NCBI GenBank assembly: GCA_964195005.1
Contig: CAXMOO010000209.1
Coordinates: 1-8,017, forward strand
DNA from: JAUXLW01 sp964195005
Lineage (GTDB): Bacteria; Actinomycetota; Acidimicrobiia; Spongiisociales; SHLN01
Direction of reading: 5' to 3'
Length of the DNA: 8,017 nt
Shown: positions 5,802-8,017 of the stretch, one piece after another
Layout: each line of letters starts with the position of its first letter
Position numbering within the stretch: position 1 is the stretch's first letter
Program-made: the position numbers and the translations under genes
Notes under the pieces: model-generated
What the model saw: only the letters and a program-made list of their open reading frames with translations
Database searches by the model: none
Told to the model about the DNA's origin: nothing

Positions 5802-6236
5802 ATGGATCATTCCTGGGTCTACGACGACAGCGCAGTGGATTGGGGCGAGTTATCCGAGTTGTATCGGAAAGCTCCGCTTGGTGAGAAATCTCCGGAGGAT
5901 CTCGAAACTGTCTTCTCGAACAGCAGATTCAAATGCTTCGTCTACGCCGGGGAAGGACTCATCGGCGTAGGTCGTGCGTTGGCCGACGGGCTCGACTGTT
6001 CATATATAGCCGATGTCGCGGTTCATCCTGAATTCCAGGGCAGGGGGCTCGGCAAGGCAATCATCAGGAAACTCGTGGCGCTCTCGAAGGGGCACAAAAA
6101 GATCATCCTCTATGCCAATCCAGGTACGGAAGGCTTCTACCAGGCCATCGGCTTCCATAGGATGAACACAGCGATGGCGATATGGCAAAACCAGGAGCAA
6201 GCCATCCAAGCCGGGTTGATCAGTCAGCCTGAATGA
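5802..6236 (+). CDS. GNAT-family N-acetyltransferase
   Basis: A 144-aa single-domain acetyltransferase that moves an acetyl group from acetyl-CoA to an unknown amine. The GNAT core is plain: beta-4 DVAVHPEF (71-78), the pyrophosphate-binding loop QGRGLG (79-84) with helix KAIIRKLVAL, then IILYANPGTEGFYQAIGFHR (101-120), the motif-B strand and closing helix. The N-terminal DWGELSELYRKAPLGEKSPE is typical of a widespread small GNAT group. The start is chosen at 5802 because AGGAG lies at 5792-5796; an earlier in-frame ATG at 5709 would add 31 residues with no homology look. Two hand-counted lines are 48% GC, well below the exporter and methyltransferase genes. It ends LISQPE within copy B of the direct repeat, as the sensor fragment ends LISQTE in copy A. 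Confidence 0.93.
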   Translation: MDHSWVYDDSAVDWGELSELYRKAPLGEKSPEDLETVFSNSRFKCFVYAGEGLIGVGRALADGLDCSYIADVAVHPEFQGRGLGKAIIRKLVALSKGHKKIILYANPGTEGFYQAIGFHRMNTAMAIWQNQEQAIQAGLISQPE

Positions 6237-6240
6237 ACGT
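6214..6240 (+). repeat. Imperfect direct repeat, copy B
   Basis: The second copy of the 27-base repeat, covering the last codons and stop of the acetyltransferase gene. It differs from copy A at three positions (6227, 6228, 6240). Confidence 0.85.
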
Positions 6241-6242
6241 CC

Positions 6243-6260
6243 ACGCGCTCATCGCGTTTT
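6243..6260 (+). terminator. Candidate intrinsic terminator after the acetyltransferase gene
   Basis: Stem ACGCG (6243-6247), loop CTCAT, stem CGCGT (6253-6257), running into TTTT (6257-6260), seven bases after the stop codon. The stem is short but GC-rich. It separates two convergent genes. Confidence 0.4.
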
Positions 6261-6297
6261 GCGCTCGTTACGCGGGTCTCGCCGGGGGGAACTCCAC

Positions 6298-7305
6298 CTA
6301 CTTCTTGGCCCAGGTGATCGCGTGGACCGGTGTTAGTTCCACAACCCCGGTGTCGGCGAACCCGTGCCGGTCAAAGAGTTCAAGGTAATAGTCCACTCCC
6401 AGCAACTGGTCGTCAATGAGCGCTTCGAAGAACTGGACGCCGGACATGAGCCGACCCGCCACGGTGCGGATACCTTCCGCCGTGTCGGGAAACGGGAAGT
6501 CTGAGTTGAGGAAATACCCACCCGGCTTCAGCGCCCGATAGACAGCGGCAGTTACCTTTTCGATATCGCGGCACTCGTGCATCGAAACGTTGATCGTGAT
6601 GGCGTCATACTCATCCGACACGTCGAGGTCCTCCATACCGGAGTGAAGCAGCTCGACGCGCCCACTCATGCCGGCATCGTCGACGCGGGCTCGGGCAGCC
6701 CGCAGCGAGTGAGCATCGCCGTCTAGCCCGACAAGACCCAGGCTCGGGTATTCGGTGCCGAGCCGCACCAAGCCAACTCCGGTTCCGCACGCCAGCTCCA
6801 GGGCTCGATCGCCTGCAGCAAGGCGCTCGGCGGCTCCTGGTATCTGCGAGAGCCCGTCGGGTATGAAACGGGTATTGAACGCTCCACCGGTTTCTCCGAC
6901 TGCTGCGATCCACCGTGGACTTGTCTGGTCCCACCAGATCCGCTTTCCCGAGGAGAGGTTCTCGGAGAAGACGTCAAAGATCTCGGGCTCCGTGATCACC
7001 TTGAACAGTCCACCCACGTAGGCGGGCGATGCCTGGTTCAACAGCAGCTCCTCAATGTGGGGCGCCAGCTCGTACGCGTCGTTGTCATGGCCGACGAGGA
7101 CCCCCGAGGCGAAAGCAGACCGACACCACACCTGCGAATACAATTGGTCTATTCCGGCAACCTCGGCGAGGTCATCCGCACTGAGTGGCCCCCGTTCGCC
7201 TATCACTTCGAAGAGGCCATGATCGAGACCAATCTTGATGGTCCTCGTTGCTATGTAGCCGGCCGCGTTACCAAGCAACGCACCGGCCTGTTCCTTTGGC
7301 TCCAT
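6298..7305 (-). CDS. SAM-dependent methyltransferase with N-terminal winged helix (Rv2258c-like)
   Basis: A 335-aa protein. Residues 24-90 form a winged-helix dimerisation-type domain (KIGLDHGLFEVIGERGPLSA, then DDLAEVAGID...YELAPHIEELLL). Residues about 150-270 are a Rossmann methyltransferase: motif I LELACGTGVG (169-178), the acidic residue at the end of beta-2 in GLDGD (193-197), and the post-beta-4 motif LKPGGYFL (259-266). A C-terminal cap follows. The order and length match the Rv2258c-like methyltransferases of actinobacteria, related in architecture to small-molecule O-methyltransferases. The substrate is unknown. The start at 7303-7305 is preceded by AAGGGA (7315-7320) nine bases away. 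It is convergent with the acetyltransferase and lies downstream of the metalloprotease on the same strand, separated by 196 bases, so it probably has its own promoter. Confidence 0.9.
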   Translation of the reverse strand: MEPKEQAGALLGNAAGYIATRTIKIGLDHGLFEVIGERGPLSADDLAEVAGIDQLYSQVWCRSAFASGVLVGHDNDAYELAPHIEELLLNQASPAYVGGLFKVITEPEIFDVFSENLSSGKRIWWDQTSPRWIAAVGETGGAFNTRFIPDGLSQIPGAAERLAAGDRALELACGTGVGLVRLGTEYPSLGLVGLDGDAHSLRAARARVDDAGMSGRVELLHSGMEDLDVSDEYDAITINVSMHECRDIEKVTAAVYRALKPGGYFLNSDFPFPDTAEGIRTVAGRLMSGVQFFEALIDDQLLGVDYYLELFDRHGFADTGVVELTPVHAITWAKK

Positions 7306-7342
7306 CTAAACCCATCCCTTCGTCGGTGCGGTGGCCACGGTC

Positions 7343-7374
7343 AACCTAGTTACCGTCACCTCTTCGACAAAGAG
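7343..7374 (-). promoter_or_regulatory. Candidate promoter and inverted repeat upstream of the methyltransferase
   Basis: On the minus strand TTGTCG (7365-7370), 16 bases, then TAGGTT (7343-7348). The -35 sits inside an inverted repeat CTCTT-CGACA-AAGAG (7360-7374), which could be an operator. Each hexamer matches the consensus only in part, so this is tentative. The rest of 7375-7501 shows no gene. Confidence 0.27.
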
Positions 7375-7501
7375 CAGACGCCCCTATGAGGCCCGTCACG
7401 GTGGGTTACATCCCTGCTTGGATGGCAAGGCGAGTGCTCGGAACTCTCGCACATGGGCGGAGCGGCTCCACGCCGGTTGCCAATGTAAGGAATGTGGCCG
7501 G

Positions 7502-8017
7502 TTAGTAGAGCGCGAAGACTCCGGTGGTGTCACCATCTTCGAGAGTCCGTTTGCTCGAGTCACCGGCACCGATAGAGGGGTACATCGTTTGCTCGTTGCA
7601 CAGGTCGGTGGTCTTGGTGTGACCCATACCGACCCAATGGCCCGCCTCGTGAGTAAACACACCCCAAAAGTCGATATCTCCGGGATTCATGCCGGCAACG
7701 TCAGAGTTCGTAAACCAAGACCATTCATAGTCGTCGTCGATGACCATGTCCGACTCGACGATCTGGCCCACAAAGCGCCCGCGAGAGCGGGTAGACCACA
7801 CGATCGTGTAGCCGAGAACACCAGCATCCGTGATGGACGCGAAGTAAATCTCATTCTTCCCGTCGGTGCCCGAGGTATCTGCCAGCAACAGGTCGGTCGT
7901 CTCGTTCCCCGATTTGACGATAGTGGCGCCAGCAGCAGCCTCCCAAACCCCGAACGCCGCGTCGATCCCAGACTCTGTGACTAAGCCGATGTTGCCGTTG
8001 TTTTCAGGGTTGAACAG
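7502..8017 (-). CDS. Matrixin-type zinc metalloprotease (M10-like), N-terminal part outside the window
   Basis: 171 codons from the right edge to the TAA at 7502-7504; the frame is open at 8017, so the gene is partial. It begins inside the catalytic domain (FNPENNGNIGLVTESGIDAA). The zinc site HEAGHWVGMGH (7619-7651) fits HExxHxxGxxH: three His bind zinc and Glu is the base. The Met-turn TMYPS follows (Met codon 7583-7585), as required for metzincins. The end, EDGDTTGVFALY, matches the last helix of matrixins. Such enzymes are secreted proteases; the signal peptide, and any propeptide, would lie beyond the window. The Leu near 7888 is internal and not a start. One hand-counted line is 52% GC, lower than that of the neighbouring methyltransferase. 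Confidence 0.9.
   Translation of the reverse strand: MFNPENNGNIGLVTESGIDAAFGVWEAAAGATIVKSGNETTDLLLADTSGTDGKNEIYFASITDAGVLGYTIVWSTRSRGRFVGQIVESDMVIDDDYEWSWFTNSDVAGMNPGDIDFWGVFTHEAGHWVGMGHTKTTDLCNEQTMYPSIGAGDSSKRTLEDGDTTGVFALY

Noticed and set aside
5574..6290. Direct repeats as integron attC sites
   Set aside because: I could not find the paired RYYYAAC and GTTRRRY cores around either copy, and no integrase is in the window.
7455..7473. Hairpin GGCG..GGAG/CTCC..GCC as a terminator of the metalloprotease gene
   Set aside because: It needs a two-base bulge, has a three-base loop and no T-run after it.
7331..7984. 217-codon plus-strand frame at the right end
   Set aside because: It is antisense to the metalloprotease, whose zinc site and Met-turn are unmistakable.

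Overview
The window looks like a GC-rich bacterial chromosome, most likely an actinobacterium (possibly an Acidimicrobiia-type lineage). This rests on the high GC of most genes, ATGA-type stop/start overlaps, a leaderless promoter in front of a small PadR-type regulator, and the protein families present. No rRNA, tRNA or CRISPR array is visible, and nothing fixes the genus.

Left part (1-2860): the C-terminal part of one ABC exporter half-transporter overlaps by 4 bases the start of a second, complete half-transporter of 590 aa. Their motifs are complementary: the first has Asp where the catalytic Glu belongs but a perfect LSGGQ, and the second has the Glu but a degenerate FSAGE. This is the pattern of a heterodimeric type IV exporter with one working and one degenerate ATP site. 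Convergent to it, on the minus strand, is a 35-aa lysine-rich protein gene with a very strong ribosome-binding site.

Middle (2861-4686): a gene-poor spacer of about 310 bases leads to a 37-aa ORF coupled by ATGA to a four-helix membrane protein (DUF6220-like) of visibly lower GC. Next comes a PadR-family repressor gene with a clear promoter (TTGACA-17-TAGAGT). Its start codon lies about where transcription should begin, and an 18-bp perfect palindrome overlaps its -10. The PadR gene overlaps by ATGA a five-helix membrane protein that has a second, in-frame start with a much better Shine-Dalgarno sequence.

Scar and accessory zone (4687-6297): two gene remnants meet at about 5065. One is the C-terminal cupredoxin domain of a gene on the minus strand, without its export signal. 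The other is the C-terminal half of a dCACHE sensor domain plus one transmembrane helix on the plus strand, without its output domains. The sensor remnant stops inside a 27-base imperfect direct repeat whose second copy, exactly 640 bases on, ends a low-GC GNAT acetyltransferase gene. Both reading frames therefore end in LISQ-x-E. This looks like a rearrangement or insertion scar.

Right part (6298-8017, minus strand): an Rv2258c-like SAM-dependent methyltransferase with an N-terminal winged-helix domain, and the C-terminal part of a matrixin-type zinc metalloprotease that runs off the window edge. Apart from the exporter pair and the PadR/membrane-protein pair, the genes look functionally independent. 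I see no complete multi-gene defence or biosynthesis system.
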